Of a stretch of 64,000 bases of DNA, positions 8,530 to 17,216 are shown piece by piece. Source of the DNA: Lactiplantibacillus xiangfangensis (GTDB lineage: Bacteria > Bacillota > Bacilli > Lactobacillales > Lactobacillaceae); assembly GCF_001438845.1 (NCBI RefSeq), contig NZ_JQCL01000103.1:1-64000 (forward strand), in the 5' to 3' direction. The notes under the pieces were generated by a model, which saw nothing but the letters and a program-made list of their open reading frames with translations, was not told the origin of the DNA and did not search any database. The position numbers and the translations under genes are program-made. Numbering within the stretch: the stretch's first letter is position 1; each line of letters opens with the position of its first letter.

Positions 8530-8558
8530 ATTATACCGGGGATAATTATTGTGTTCAA
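8530..8558 (-). promoter_or_regulatory. Promoter of amino-acid permease gene
   Basis: Minus strand -35 TTGAAC (8553-8558), 17-bp spacer, perfect -10 TATAAT (8530-8535), 22 bases before the ATG at 8507. A palindromic cre-like sequence (CGTAAGCGTTTACC, 8630-8643) lies about 70 bases further upstream. Otherwise 8508-8762 holds nothing coding. Confidence 0.85.
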
Positions 8559-8762
8559 AAGGCTACGCTCATGGATTCTTGAATATCGGTCTAGTCCAAA
8601 TAAGACCACCTAAGTAAACCGGTTGTCCCCGTAAGCGTTTACCTATGGACTTATAACAAGGTTTTGCCCACTCAACCAGACACTCAACTTACTAACCCGT
8701 CTACATGAATCAAGTGAATCAATCACACACATAGATGAATAACTTTCACTCAGCGTTCAAAA

Positions 8763-8805
8763 AACACGTGTTGTGCAACGGCTTATTCGTCTCACAACAC
8801 GTGTT
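8763..8805 (-). terminator. Terminator of ackA
   Basis: 13-bp perfect stem AACACGTGTTGTG (8763-8775) with its complement at 8793-8805, followed on the minus strand by TTTTTT. An outer repeat AGATGAATAA/TTATTCATCT extends the structure. Confidence 0.88.
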
Positions 8806-8821
8806 CACTTATTCATCTCAT

Positions 8822-10015
8822 CTAACTTTTACGGCCAACGCGTTCAACGTCACGGGCAATCATCAGCTCTTCGTTGGTCGGAATCAAGACGACCCGGACT
8901 TTTGCCTCCGGCGTACTCAGATCCCGTTCTACCCCACTGACTTGATTACGGCGGGGATCGATTTGAACCCCAAAGTAAGCTAGCTTATCCGCAATCCGTT
9001 GCCGCATTCTGGCATCCCGTTCACCAATGCCAGCCGTAATAACCAGTGCGTCGGCGCCTTGCATTTCTGCCATGTAAGCCCCAACGTACTTAACGATTCG
9101 GTTAACAAAGATGTCAATGGCTAGTCGAGCCTGCTCATCGTCATCGTAACGGTCCTCTAACTCTTTCATGTCAGCGGACCCCGCAATTCCGAGCAACCCC
9201 GACTGCGTATTCAATATTTTTAACATCTCATCGGGATCGTGAATGTCTAACTTCTTCATCAAAAACGCCACTAGGGACGCATCGACATCCCCGGCACGCG
9301 TCGCCATTGTAATGCCGGCTAGCGGTGTGAAACCCATCGAGGTATCAACGCTCTTCCCGTTTTGAATCGCCGTAATTGAACTTCCCGCACCAAGGTGTAA
9401 GGTAATCAACTTTAAGTCATCAAGCGGCCGTCCTAGTAACTTGGCCGCCCGTCCAGCGACGTAACGGTGACTGGTCCCGTGGGCGCCGAACTTGCGGGCC
9501 CCGTACTTTTGATAGTAGTCGTACGGCAAGGAATAGAGGTAATTAACCGGTGGCATACTCGTATGAAAGGCGGTATCAAAAACCGCGACGGCGGGTACGT
9601 TAGGCAAAACCTTTTTAAGGGCCCGAATACCAACCGCATTGGCCGGATTATGCAGTGGCGCGTATTCCGCCAACTGTTCAATTTCAGTCAAGACTTGATC
9701 CGTGATCAAAACGGAGTCATGAAAAATCTCACCACCAGCGACGACGCGGTGTCCCACACCGGTAATCTCATCATAGTGCGCAATAATGTGCAATTTGATA
9801 AGCTCATCGAGAATGATATTCACTGCCGTTAAATGGTTGGGCACCGCTTCAGTTTCCTGATACTCGTGGTCCAACCCGTAACGAATGTTAATTGGCGACG
9901 TTTCAAACCCAATGCGTTCCACCGCACCGCTTGCAATCACCCGTTCCTGTGGCATTTCAAACAATTTAAACTTTAATGTTGAACTGCCAGCGTTAATGGC
10001 AATTGTTTTCCCCAT
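8822..10015 (-). CDS. ackA: Acetate kinase
   Basis: 397 residues, full length for the family. NAGSSTLKFKLF at residues 7-18, GHRVVAGGEIFHDS, HNPANAVGIRA, FDTAFHTSMPP, GAHGTSHRYVAGR, HLGAGSSITAI and TAGIGERDA are the acetokinase phosphate- and nucleotide-binding motifs. It converts acetyl phosphate and ADP to acetate and ATP, the energy-yielding step of the phosphoketolase route. It lies 12 bases behind the YtxK-type methyltransferase and downstream of the comG operon, a conserved order in Lactobacillales. Confidence 0.98.
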   Translation of the reverse strand: MGKTIAINAGSSTLKFKLFEMPQERVIASGAVERIGFETSPINIRYGLDHEYQETEAVPNHLTAVNIILDELIKLHIIAHYDEITGVGHRVVAGGEIFHDSVLITDQVLTEIEQLAEYAPLHNPANAVGIRALKKVLPNVPAVAVFDTAFHTSMPPVNYLYSLPYDYYQKYGARKFGAHGTSHRYVAGRAAKLLGRPLDDLKLITLHLGAGSSITAIQNGKSVDTSMGFTPLAGITMATRAGDVDASLVAFLMKKLDIHDPDEMLKILNTQSGLLGIAGSADMKELEDRYDDDEQARLAIDIFVNRIVKYVGAYMAEMQGADALVITAGIGERDARMRQRIADKLAYFGVQIDPRRNQVSGVERDLSTPEAKVRVVLIPTNEELMIARDVERVGRKS

Positions 10016-10027
10016 ATCGGCTCACTC

Positions 10028-11047
10028 CTAGCGAATAATATTTTGGCCGACCCATTCATCGATCTGCGCCGTAAAGGCTTCAAACGCCCGGGTATCTTCA
10101 AAGGATGGAAATTCCCCTAACAAGACTTTACCAGCCTGTTGTGCTTTGTCACCATGCTTTTGTAAGACGACGACCGATTTACGGGATTTATCGTCCAAAA
10201 ACAGGTTCTTCGGCAAGTTTAACAAGCCTTGCAAGTATGCGGCCGAACTCATCCATTTCAATAAGCCCTGTGACGCTCGTGATTGAAAAATGTTGGTTGG
10301 AACCAAAAAGACACCCCAGCCTCCTGGAAGGAGGTGTGCCATCGCCTGTTCCATCATCAAATGATGAACGTAGGAATGACCATTAGTGGCGCTCGTCTTA
10401 AAATTCTTGACCCGTTCGTCCAGTGGGTAGTAACCGACTGGCAAGTCACCAATCGCAACCATCGTCTTTGGCATCAACAGTGGATCAAGCGCGTCTTGGT
10501 GAAATAACTCAACTGGCGACTGCTGTAAATCCATGCTCATCGCTGCAATCGCTAGCTGATTATCATCATTATCCACACCGTAGCCATGAATCGCACTTGA
10601 CCGTTCCGGTTGCAGTTGGTTGATGACTGTCGTCAACAGGTTCCCCGTTCCAACGGCAATGTCCAAAATGGAAAGTTCAGTGTTATTCCCCACTAACTTA
10701 GCAATCAAGTACGCCGTGAGTAACCCAATGGAATCTGGCGTCATTTGGTGGTTCGGGTCCACCCGGTCATTATGAATCGCTTTGAGTAACGCTAATTGAA
10801 TCGCTCGCCGAATCGTTTCCGCATCGAACGACTGCAAATTAACCGATTGATAGAGCTTCTGTAACGCATCAACTTGTTGTTCGTCAGGCTTACCGTCTTC
10901 AACGTGCACCGAGTGGCTCAATAAATTATCGCCAGTTTCGATCAACGCATCGACATAGGAAACCGTCAATTGTTGCATTAAAATTGTCACTGATTGGTCT
11001 AAGACTTTAAAAAGCGTCTCAGTTTCTGCTTGTGCCAGGATGCTCAC
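10028..11047 (-). CDS. Class I SAM-dependent methyltransferase, YtxK family
   Basis: 339 residues. SAM-binding motif I ILDIAVGTGNLL at about residues 127-138, followed by YGVDNDDNQLAIA. Where DNA adenine methylases carry NPPY, this protein has GDLPVGYYP, as in the YtxK family encoded between comG and ackA. It looks related to type I restriction M subunits but stands alone without specificity or restriction genes. Substrate unknown. About 90 bases separate it from comGG, so it may belong to the same transcript. Confidence 0.9.
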   Translation of the reverse strand: MSILAQAETETLFKVLDQSVTILMQQLTVSYVDALIETGDNLLSHSVHVEDGKPDEQQVDALQKLYQSVNLQSFDAETIRRAIQLALLKAIHNDRVDPNHQMTPDSIGLLTAYLIAKLVGNNTELSILDIAVGTGNLLTTVINQLQPERSSAIHGYGVDNDDNQLAIAAMSMDLQQSPVELFHQDALDPLLMPKTMVAIGDLPVGYYPLDERVKNFKTSATNGHSYVHHLMMEQAMAHLLPGGWGVFLVPTNIFQSRASQGLLKWMSSAAYLQGLLNLPKNLFLDDKSRKSVVVLQKHGDKAQQAGKVLLGEFPSFEDTRAFEAFTAQIDEWVGQNIIR

Positions 11048-11136
11048 CTCTTCAAAAAAACTTAAATCCTGTTACATCTTAACGATTTTAAAAGGTGAGT
11101 TCAAGCACTCCGACCGACCAGCGCCTTAAAACTTAG

Positions 11137-11391
11137 TCATTTTTCATCCAACGGACTGCGTTGTTGCAGACTTGGGCGCCCTTCAGTAGCGGCCGATTGC
11201 AATTTTGAATCCGGCGTTGGTCGACTAGTCACTGCATCAACCGTCTGTTCAGGGTGTTCAAACGCGACGATAATTAGTTGATACATCGTTTGCCGCTCGC
11301 AAAAATTAGCATACCGCTGCATCTCAAACGCGGTCCCAATCATTAACAAACTAATTACTGATAGCAGGATGATCCCCGATTGCCGTTTCAT
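11137..11391 (-). CDS. comGG: Competence pseudopilin-like protein ComGG
   Basis: 84 residues with one N-terminal membrane segment (residues 6-24) and a hydrophilic rest; no clear prepilin cleavage motif, as usual for ComGG of lactobacilli. Assigned by position as last gene of the com operon and by size. The start follows GGAGGGTG and overlaps comGF by 41 bases. Sequence of this gene diverges quickly, so the name rests on synteny. Confidence 0.7.
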   Translation of the reverse strand: MKRQSGIILLSVISLLMIGTAFEMQRYANFCERQTMYQLIIVAFEHPEQTVDAVTSRPTPDSKLQSAATEGRPSLQQRSPLDEK

Positions 11392-11839
11392 CCGTCACCC
11401 TCCCCTCATCAGGTATCAATAGCTTGGCCGTATACGTTTCGCCACGCGTCGTTGTCACGGTCATCACGTGATCGAGGCCAAAATGAAATTGCCGGACATG
11501 CCGCATCATAACAATCATACCGCCATGTTTAGACTCTAGCCTTAATAAGCCTGATTTCACACTAAAAACCAGGTAATAATATTTTCCACCAGACTTTTGC
11601 GCAACCAACCCTACCCGTCGCGATGTATGAACGTCAGTCACCGCAAAATGATGGTCCGGGTTTTCCAGTTCGCGTAACATCAAATACCAGTCGACCGTTG
11701 GCAGATCCATTTGGGGGCGCCGTAACAAGTTCGTTCGTCCCTGATAAAAGAATGAACCGACAATTAGCAGCGTACTCAGCGCAATCACCACTTCAATCAG
11801 GGTAAAGCCCTTACGCCTACTCATTAGTTTGAACGGCAT
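11351..11839 (-). CDS. comGF: Competence pseudopilin ComGF
   Basis: 162 residues. RRKG|FTLIEVVIALSTLLIVG gives a type IV prepilin site and helix at about residues 8-28. The rest resembles ComGF minor pseudopilins (DVHTSRRVGLV, YYYLVFSVKSGLLRLE). Two starts are possible, ATG at 11839 and ATG at 11824; neither has an ideal ribosome-binding site, and translation is probably coupled to comGE, which it overlaps. Confidence 0.85.
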   Translation of the reverse strand: MPFKLMSRRKGFTLIEVVIALSTLLIVGSFFYQGRTNLLRRPQMDLPTVDWYLMLRELENPDHHFAVTDVHTSRRVGLVAQKSGGKYYYLVFSVKSGLLRLESKHGGMIVMMRHVRQFHFGLDHVMTVTTTRGETYTAKLLIPDEGRVTDETAIGDHPAISN

Positions 11840-12011
11840 GCGCCTCTTCGTAACGTTGCCGGGCCACTTGAACCGTCGTTAACATCTGGCGTTCGCGTCG
11901 TTGCATCATAATCTCCATCCCTTCAAAGCCAATCAGTCCCATAAATAGCAGTCCTAATGCCACTACCGTTTCAAGTAGAATAAAACCCTTGTGCGTCTTT
12001 GACCGTCGCAA
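11817..12011 (-). CDS. comGE: Competence pseudopilin ComGE
   Basis: 64 residues beginning at a TTG codon behind GGGGGG. THKG|FILLETVVALGLLFMGLIG is a prepilin cleavage site followed by the N-terminal helix; little remains beyond it, so the protein is short. Overlaps comGD by 41 bases and comGF by 23. Minor pseudopilin by position. Confidence 0.8.
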   Translation of the reverse strand: MRRSKTHKGFILLETVVALGLLFMGLIGFEGMEIMMQRRERQMLTTVQVARQRYEEAHAVQTNE

Positions 12012-12459
12012 CCCGGTACGCCCCCCATCCCATTAACGCGTTAAATTTTTGTTTTTCTCCCGGATGTAGCGTCGACTTAAAAATCACAACGGCTAGTTGC
12101 GGGTGCCCGTTCTTTTGAATCTGAATATCCTTATGAGTTTTGATTCGCATCGTATTCGGTAATTTTAAGACTCCCAACGATCCAAAGCTGTCGTCGGCAT
12201 TCATAGCATTAAAGCTCACTTCCCGCTTCTCCGCTGAGAAAGCCACTAGTCGCCGCTGCCCCGTCGTACTCGCTATCAAAACGTTTTGTTGCCATAATGT
12301 ATCCAACCGTTGCCAAAAGGCCGTTTCATCGTTCAACTGACGCTGCCGGGTGGGAAACCGTTCGATGCTAATCAATAAGAGGGTCCCAATTAAACCTAAA
12401 ACGACCACCGTTTCCGCCAACGTGAAACCCGGCCGGTTACTTTTTAACACTCGTCGCAT
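11971..12459 (-). CDS. comGD: Competence pseudopilin ComGD
   Basis: 162 residues. NRPG|FTLAETVVVLGLIGTLLLI at about residues 8-28 is the prepilin peptidase site and transmembrane helix; the following domain (FWQRLDTLWQQNVLIAS, KREVSFN) matches ComGD/GspH-type minor pseudopilins. Overlaps comGC by 23 bases. Confidence 0.88.
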   Translation of the reverse strand: MRRVLKSNRPGFTLAETVVVLGLIGTLLLISIERFPTRQRQLNDETAFWQRLDTLWQQNVLIASTTGQRRLVAFSAEKREVSFNAMNADDSFGSLGVLKLPNTMRIKTHKDIQIQKNGHPQLAVVIFKSTLHPGEKQKFNALMGWGAYRVATVKDAQGFYST

Positions 12460-12775
12460 GGTTAGGTTCTTTATTCATCTTTTGCGCCCGGTTAAACTGA
12501 TCATCGTTAAGATACTGATCATTATGCAAATCTTCTAGCGTGACGTTTTCGATGGCTTGGCCCTTATCGTTCGCATACATCTCAGCCTGATTATTCACGA
12601 CCTGTTCCAACGCTGCGTCCGAGCGTTTAGCCGCGGTTTCGCGTTGCGCATTTAAGTTTGGAATCACGATAAGCATCAGTAACGCAATGATGGCAAGCAC
12701 AATGACCATTTCTAACAACGTGAACCCTTTTTGGGGTGCCGCCGTTTTCTTCAGGAATCGTTTTAATCGCTTCAT
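12437..12775 (-). CDS. comGC: Major competence pseudopilin ComGC
   Basis: 112 residues. PQKG|FTLLEMVIVLAIIALLMLIVIP at about residues 14-38: classic prepilin site, Glu5, and helix of the major pseudopilin, followed by a helical body. The start at 12775 has GGGGGAG upstream and overlaps the comGB stop as ATGA; the frame stays open to 12877 but without a plausible start. Needs the ComC prepilin peptidase, not encoded here. Confidence 0.93.
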   Translation of the reverse strand: MKRLKRFLKKTAAPQKGFTLLEMVIVLAIIALLMLIVIPNLNAQRETAAKRSDAALEQVVNNQAEMYANDKGQAIENVTLEDLHNDQYLNDDQFNRAQKMNKEPNHATSVKK

Positions 12776-13818
12776 TTTAAAATCTCCCCCATTGAACGAT
12801 ACATCGGTAACAAAATATTGAGATAGGTGCCAATAATTACTAATGCAATTACTAAAAACATGGCTGGTTGAATCCAACTGATCAACCGGTTCAGTTTACG
12901 AATCAGCCGTTCATACTGAACAGTCGCGAAGTAGATGAGTTCTTGGCTTAACTGTTCAGTCGGACTTTCCTTGCTAATTAGTAAAGCCAGTTCATTCGGT
13001 AATAAGACATCTTGACGAATCGTTGTGCCTAAGGACTGCCCGGCTAACAAAGCTTGCTCAATAAACTCGCCCTGCTGTTTTAATAAAGATTCCGGCTTAA
13101 AGCGGTGACTCACTTCGCAAATCGCCCGGATACCTAAGCCCCCCGCTAGTAACATCCCCGCATTAAGCGTCAGGTAATAACCGGTATACGTTCGTACGAG
13201 TGGCCCCACTAATGGCCAGCGCGCTAACCAGCGGTACCGCGTGCGTACGGGCAAGCGTTTTAACTGAATGGCCGTAATGAGAATCGCCATGACCACCACC
13301 GTGATGGCGCTCCCCATAATTAATTGCCAGCTAATCGCTTGTGCCGGCGCACTCGTAATGGCCCCGAAATTTGGCAAGATCGCCGTCTTGACCATCACTA
13401 ACGTCCCAATCAACAGTCCCAACAGCAAACACGGGTACTGCAGCAGTCGCCGAATCTGTTGCGCCTGATTGACCTTGGTTCGCATCAGTTGTCCGGCCTG
13501 AACCAACGTCGTGGCTAATTCGCCGTGCATTTCCGCAATCAATAGTTGATAATACAGGTCTACCGAGATGAAGGGTGCCAGCGCCGCGGCTAAGCTATCG
13601 CCCGCCGCTAACGACCCCAAGACTGGTTTTAACGGTTTAAACGCGGGCCCTTGCACATCAACGATGAATTGCATCGCCGTCCGCAACGCAAAACCGTTTT
13701 GTAATAAATCGGCTAAGGTTTCAAATAACGTCGCCTGTACCGCTGGCTTAAGGCGATTATGCTTCTTTAAGCTGATTGGCCGTCTCCAAATCGAGCCGGC
13801 CCAACGTACATTGTTCAT
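12772..13818 (-). CDS. comGB: Competence pilus assembly protein ComGB (type II secretion F domain)
   Basis: 348 residues with two GspF-like domains (about residues 25-150 and 215-340) and three membrane segments (near 137-155, 170-190, 320-345). LADLLQNGFALRTAM and LISKESPTEQLSQEL fit the family. The inner-membrane platform of the DNA-uptake pilus. The ATG at 13818 behind GGGGGC lies 62 bases inside comGA; no other usual start codon occurs before the conserved region. Confidence 0.92.
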   Translation of the reverse strand: MNNVRWAGSIWRRPISLKKHNRLKPAVQATLFETLADLLQNGFALRTAMQFIVDVQGPAFKPLKPVLGSLAAGDSLAAALAPFISVDLYYQLLIAEMHGELATTLVQAGQLMRTKVNQAQQIRRLLQYPCLLLGLLIGTLVMVKTAILPNFGAITSAPAQAISWQLIMGSAITVVVMAILITAIQLKRLPVRTRYRWLARWPLVGPLVRTYTGYYLTLNAGMLLAGGLGIRAICEVSHRFKPESLLKQQGEFIEQALLAGQSLGTTIRQDVLLPNELALLISKESPTEQLSQELIYFATVQYERLIRKLNRLISWIQPAMFLVIALVIIGTYLNILLPMYRSMGEILK

Positions 13819-14734
13819 CGATTAATTGCCCCCACGTGGTCGTTGTCCGCCTGCCCGCCGCTTCAACCAATTGACTCGTTTCAGTGACAATATCAAATAA
13901 CGTTGCCAAGCTGCCATCCGTCAGTGGCACTAACCGCTGATACGTTGCTGCCGTCAGGGCTTGTCGCAAGGCGGCGGGCGCTACACCCAATTGCGCTAAC
14001 CGGGCCGCAATTCCGTACACGCCCCGCGCGTGGATCGTGCTCAACACCAAATGCCCGCTAAGCGCTGCTTGAATGGCAATCTGGGCCGTTTCGCCATCCC
14101 GAATCTCACCAATGATAAAAACGTCGGGATGGTGCCGCAACCCTACTTTTAACAGCTCTGGGTAGGCCATCTTGGCGGTTGGATTAACTTGCAACTGTAA
14201 GAACGCCGGCTCATAAATTTCGACGGGGTCTTCAATCGTCATCACCATCTTGGTCGCCCGCAGTTCTTGCACCAAGTCATACATGGTCGACGTCTTCCCC
14301 GACCCCATCGGCCCCGAAAACAAAATCAGGCCCGAACGATGCATCAACGCCACCAGTTGGTCACGCTGGTCTGGAATCAAGTATTGAAACGTGGCGTCCG
14401 CCATTTCGTACAAGATTCGGACAACTAAAGACTCCCGGTCCATAAAATCACCCACAGTCGAAATACGCAGGTTCAGTGGTTGTTGATCCACCGTTAGCGT
14501 CATTGCACCTAGCTGCGGTCGCCGATGGTCACTAATGGCCATGTTGCTTTGGTACTTAACGTGGTTGATCAATTGCTGAGCCACGTCAGCCTTGACGCGC
14601 ATCAGCGGTCGCAATTGCCCGGCCGCTTGGAGTAACACTTGATATCCGGAAGACACTGGTAGCCAGTAAACATCGCTTGCTCGTTGTGCCGTAGCCGCCT
14701 GAATGATTCGTTTCAACTGTTGCTCAATTGACAT
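13757..14734 (-). CDS. comGA: Competence traffic ATPase ComGA
   Basis: 325 residues of the GspE/PilT family. Walker A GPMGSGKTS near residues 139-147, Asp box, Walker B FIIGEIRDGETAQIA, then LSTIHARG. Powers pseudopilus assembly for DNA uptake from the cytoplasmic face. First gene of the operon; AAGGGGC precedes the ATG. The region before it has a T-tract and CGAAAA (minus strand) resembling loosely a competence sigma-factor box, see findings. Confidence 0.96.
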   Translation of the reverse strand: MSIEQQLKRIIQAATAQRASDVYWLPVSSGYQVLLQAAGQLRPLMRVKADVAQQLINHVKYQSNMAISDHRRPQLGAMTLTVDQQPLNLRISTVGDFMDRESLVVRILYEMADATFQYLIPDQRDQLVALMHRSGLILFSGPMGSGKTSTMYDLVQELRATKMVMTIEDPVEIYEPAFLQLQVNPTAKMAYPELLKVGLRHHPDVFIIGEIRDGETAQIAIQAALSGHLVLSTIHARGVYGIAARLAQLGVAPAALRQALTAATYQRLVPLTDGSLATLFDIVTETSQLVEAAGRRTTTTWGQLIDEQCTLGRLDLETANQLKEA

Positions 14735-14794
14735 TTTTCACGCCCCTTTCACTTTCTAGTTGCGCAAAGTTCCCAAATTTTCGACGAAAAAAAA

Positions 14795-14819
14795 CGTGCC
14801 AATCTTCAAGATTGACACG
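14795..14819 (-). terminator. Terminator of rbsK
   Basis: Minus strand CGTGTCAATCTT-G-AAGATTGGCACG followed by eight T, directly after the ribokinase gene. The T-run ends about 50 bases before comGA, so comGA is separately transcribed. Confidence 0.92.
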
Positions 14820-14842
14820 CTCACTGTAAGTCATACTTTAAT

Positions 14843-15763
14843 TTAAATACGTTCCGCTGCTTCAATTTCGGCCTTAGTCGGAATTGACGGCTGTGCTCCT
14901 AAGCGTTGAACTGCCAACGAAGAAGCCCGGTTTGCTAACCGCACCGCTTCGCTCAAGTTACTAAAATCTGCTCTCAAGACGGCACTTAATGCGCCGATAA
15001 AAGTATCGCCCGCCGCCGTGGTATCCACCGCATGAACTTTGTAAGCCGGGACAAAGCCATGGTCCGTACCGCGCATCCAAAAGGCGCCCTTACTGCCGAC
15101 CGTAATAATGACGTTTTCAACGCCTAACGCCTGCAGTTTTTCTGCCCCTTTGATCATTGAATACTCGTCAGTCACGTGCACACCCGTCAACGTTTCAGTT
15201 TCCGTCTCGTTGGGGACAATCAGGTCCGTCACTGCTAATAAGTCCGTTGGTACGGCCTTCGTTGCGGGTGCCGGGTTTAGAATCGTCCGTTTTTTTGCAG
15301 CCCGTGCAATCTCAAACCCGCGAACGATCGCGTCCAAAGGCGTTTCAAACTGCGCAATCAAAAAGTCACTGTCGACAATGGCTTCCTTGGCGGCTTCAAC
15401 GTCCGTTGGTGTGACTTGTTGGTTCGTGCCACCGTCAATCAAGATTCGGTTTTCACTACTGCTATCCAGCAAGATAAAAGCTGACCCGGTGTTCGCCGCA
15501 TCGCTGTGCAAGACGTAACGGTCATCGACGCCGCTGTCCGTCAGCTGGTGTACCATAAACGTGCCTTCCTGGTCCTGCCCCACTTTGCCAATAAAAGTGG
15601 TTTGTGCGCCAGAGCGCGCGGCGGCAATTGCCTGATTGGCACCCTTGCCACCGCCAGCAATACTTTTTCCCGTTAATGGTAATGTTTCGCCCGGCTTAGG
15701 GAAACGTTTGAAACGCAAGATGGTATCCACATTCAAACTACCCAGTACGGTTACTTTATTCAT
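14843..15763 (-). CDS. rbsK: Ribokinase
   Basis: 306 residues of the PfkB family. GSLNVDTILRFKRFPKPGETL (residues 7-27), GGKGANQAIAAARSG, NPAPA, PNETE, and the C-terminal VDTTAAGDTFIGALS with catalytic Asp are the ribokinase signature motifs. Phosphorylates ribose to ribose-5-phosphate. The start at 15763 follows AGGGAC; the frame extends to 15826 without support. Alone here, without the usual rbsD/rbsR neighbours, so its supply of ribose comes from a nucleoside or a transporter encoded elsewhere. Confidence 0.94.
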   Translation of the reverse strand: MNKVTVLGSLNVDTILRFKRFPKPGETLPLTGKSIAGGGKGANQAIAAARSGAQTTFIGKVGQDQEGTFMVHQLTDSGVDDRYVLHSDAANTGSAFILLDSSSENRILIDGGTNQQVTPTDVEAAKEAIVDSDFLIAQFETPLDAIVRGFEIARAAKKRTILNPAPATKAVPTDLLAVTDLIVPNETETETLTGVHVTDEYSMIKGAEKLQALGVENVIITVGSKGAFWMRGTDHGFVPAYKVHAVDTTAAGDTFIGALSAVLRADFSNLSEAVRLANRASSLAVQRLGAQPSIPTKAEIEAAERI

Positions 15764-15856
15764 ATTTTTTCGTCCCTTCAGCGTTCTAACTGGTCTCATT
15801 TTAGCAAACCAATGGACGCTGTGCACCCATTTTAGGGTGAATTATAATTAATATTT

Positions 15857-15983
15857 TAAGAGTGCGCCAAAAGGTGGTAAGTTTGTGAGCATTAATGTGG
15901 TAGTAGTGATTATTCCCGGGTTTGGAATAGTCGCTACTACCATGTTAAGCGGAGCAAACTACCTTTTGGTGCACGTTTCGACC
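15857..15983 (-). repeat. Intergenic palindromic repeat, family 1, copy A
   Basis: About 125 bp that fold into one long imperfect hairpin: outer arms GTGCACCAAAAGGTAGTTTG and its near-complement ending CCTTTTGGCGCAC, inner arms TTAACATGGTAGTAG and CTACTACCACATTAA, tip near CCCGGG. The conserved edge GGTCGAAACGTGC starts a few bases after the yebC terminator. Two related copies occur at 25371-25494 and 30686-30736, also directly behind terminators. No gene is visible between 15764 and 16062. Confidence 0.85.
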
Positions 15984-15993
15984 ATAATAAAAA

Positions 15994-16036
15994 AAATAGT
16001 CATTCAGAAATATTGAACATTTCTGAATGACTATTT
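15994..16036 (-). terminator. Terminator of yebC-family gene
   Basis: Perfect 18-bp stem AAATAGTCATTCAGAAAT (15994-16011) with 16019-16036, seven-base loop, followed on the minus strand by a run of T. Confidence 0.92.
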
Positions 16037-16062
16037 AACGTTATTGCAAACGTCTTATATGC

Positions 16063-16797
16063 TTAGTCTTCGTCTGGGAAGTTAGCGGCTTCGTATACTT
16101 CTGATACGTCGTCGTTGTCTTCTAGTTCGTCAATCATATGACGTAACTTTTCAACTTTATCTTCCGGAACATCGGTTAAGTTTTCAGGGATCATGGTTAA
16201 TTCAGCCGTTTCCAACTTGTAACCCTTTTCCTCTAAAGCATCCCGAACTTCAGCCAATTGCTTAGCGTCGGTGTAAATTTCAAATGCTTCGTCGCTAGAC
16301 TGTAAGTCATCGCCACCGGCATCTAAAACGTCCATTAACATCGTGTCTTCATCCGTGTCTAATTCTTCACGGCTGATCACGATGTAACCCTTACGCTCGA
16401 ACATGTAGCTAACCGCACCCGTTGCAGCTAACGCACCACCATGGTGAGTAAATGCTGAACGAACGGCAGCAGCAGTCCGGTTCTTGTTGTCAGTCAATGC
16501 GTGAACCAGAACGGCGATACCACCAGGGCCGTAGCCTTCGTAGGTAACTTCTTCGTAGTTTTCCGCACCGGAGCCACTACCTTTATCAACCGCCCGTTTA
16601 ATATTGTCCTTAGGCATGTTGGCAGCTTTAGCCTTATCCATTACTAACCGCAGTCCTGCGTTAGAATCTGGATCAGGACCCCCGGCTTTAACAGCCATAT
16701 ATAGTTCACGAGAGATTTTTTGGAAAATCTTCCCACGTTTAGCATCTTGAGCGTTTTTACGCCCTTGAATGTTATGCCACTTTGAATGTCCTGACAT
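16063..16797 (-). CDS. YebC/PmpR family DNA-binding regulator or ribosome-rescue factor
   Basis: 244 residues. [28 protein letters not shown] at the N-terminus, followed by [12 protein letters not shown] and [12 protein letters not shown], is the invariant YebC signature. YebC proteins were described as transcription regulators and more recently as translation factors helping at proline stretches; the sequence does not tell which. GAAGGAG precedes the start. Monocistronic. Confidence 0.95.
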   Translation of the reverse strand: MSGHSKWHNIQGRKNAQDAKRGKIFQKISRELYMAVKAGGPDPDSNAGLRLVMDKAKAANMPKDNIKRAVDKGSGSGAENYEEVTYEGYGPGGIAVLVHALTDNKNRTAAAVRSAFTHHGGALAATGAVSYMFERKGYIVISREELDTDEDTMLMDVLDAGGDDLQSSDEAFEIYTDAKQLAEVRDALEEKGYKLETAELTMIPENLTDVPEDKVEKLRHMIDELEDNDDVSEVYEAANFPDED

Positions 16798-17024
16798 GTG
16801 TGACTCCTTCTTTCTTAAATTAATATCGATTTATGTTTAAACATACGCATAGTATAATAACAAAAAAATCAAGCGATTTCAAGGTCTAGACCCGGGGCAC
16901 TTGCTTTAATTGTGATCTAAGTTAGACTCGCTTTTGACGACTTCTTTTAGCTAGGTTAATCGGACGTTCTAAGCCAAGTCGGTAGCTACATTATTAAAAC
17001 TAACTTTTGCCTCAGAAAATTAAG

Positions 17025-17216
17025 CTAAAAGCCCATTTCTACTGCTACATAATACTCACCGGAGTTCTTCAGATCTTCTGCCATCCCGATACCAATACGA
17101 GATGCTGATATATTTGTTACATCATACCAATGGGCGTCTGATTTAAACCCTAAAATAATATCTGCCGCTGGGTCTGTACTATATGCACTTACCAAGGTTA
17201 TAATGCCACGAAGCAG
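17025..17216 (-). pseudogene. C-terminal fragment of a CAP/SCP-domain protein
   Basis: An open frame of 63 codons on the minus strand without start codon, ending at TAG 17025-17027. The translation contains ADIILGFKSDAHWYDV, ASRIGIGMAED and EYYVAVEMGF, matching the second half of CAP (SCP/PR1) domains: SxAHxxxml, the VGIG motif, then a Y-V-x-F strand. It stops where an IS982-like transposase remnant begins (about 17203). With the signal-peptide fragment at 17742-17948 it likely formed one secreted CAP protein. 16798-17024 holds nothing recognisable. Confidence 0.7.

Noticed and set aside
10028-11047. Orphan restriction-modification methylase as defence system
   Set aside because: The NPPY-type motif is replaced and the gene is in the conserved comG-ytxK-ackA context, so a housekeeping YtxK role is more likely; no restriction gene is nearby.
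13820-14000. Repressor- or tRNA-like inverted repeats inside comGA
   Set aside because: They lie within a well-conserved coding region and pair only weakly.
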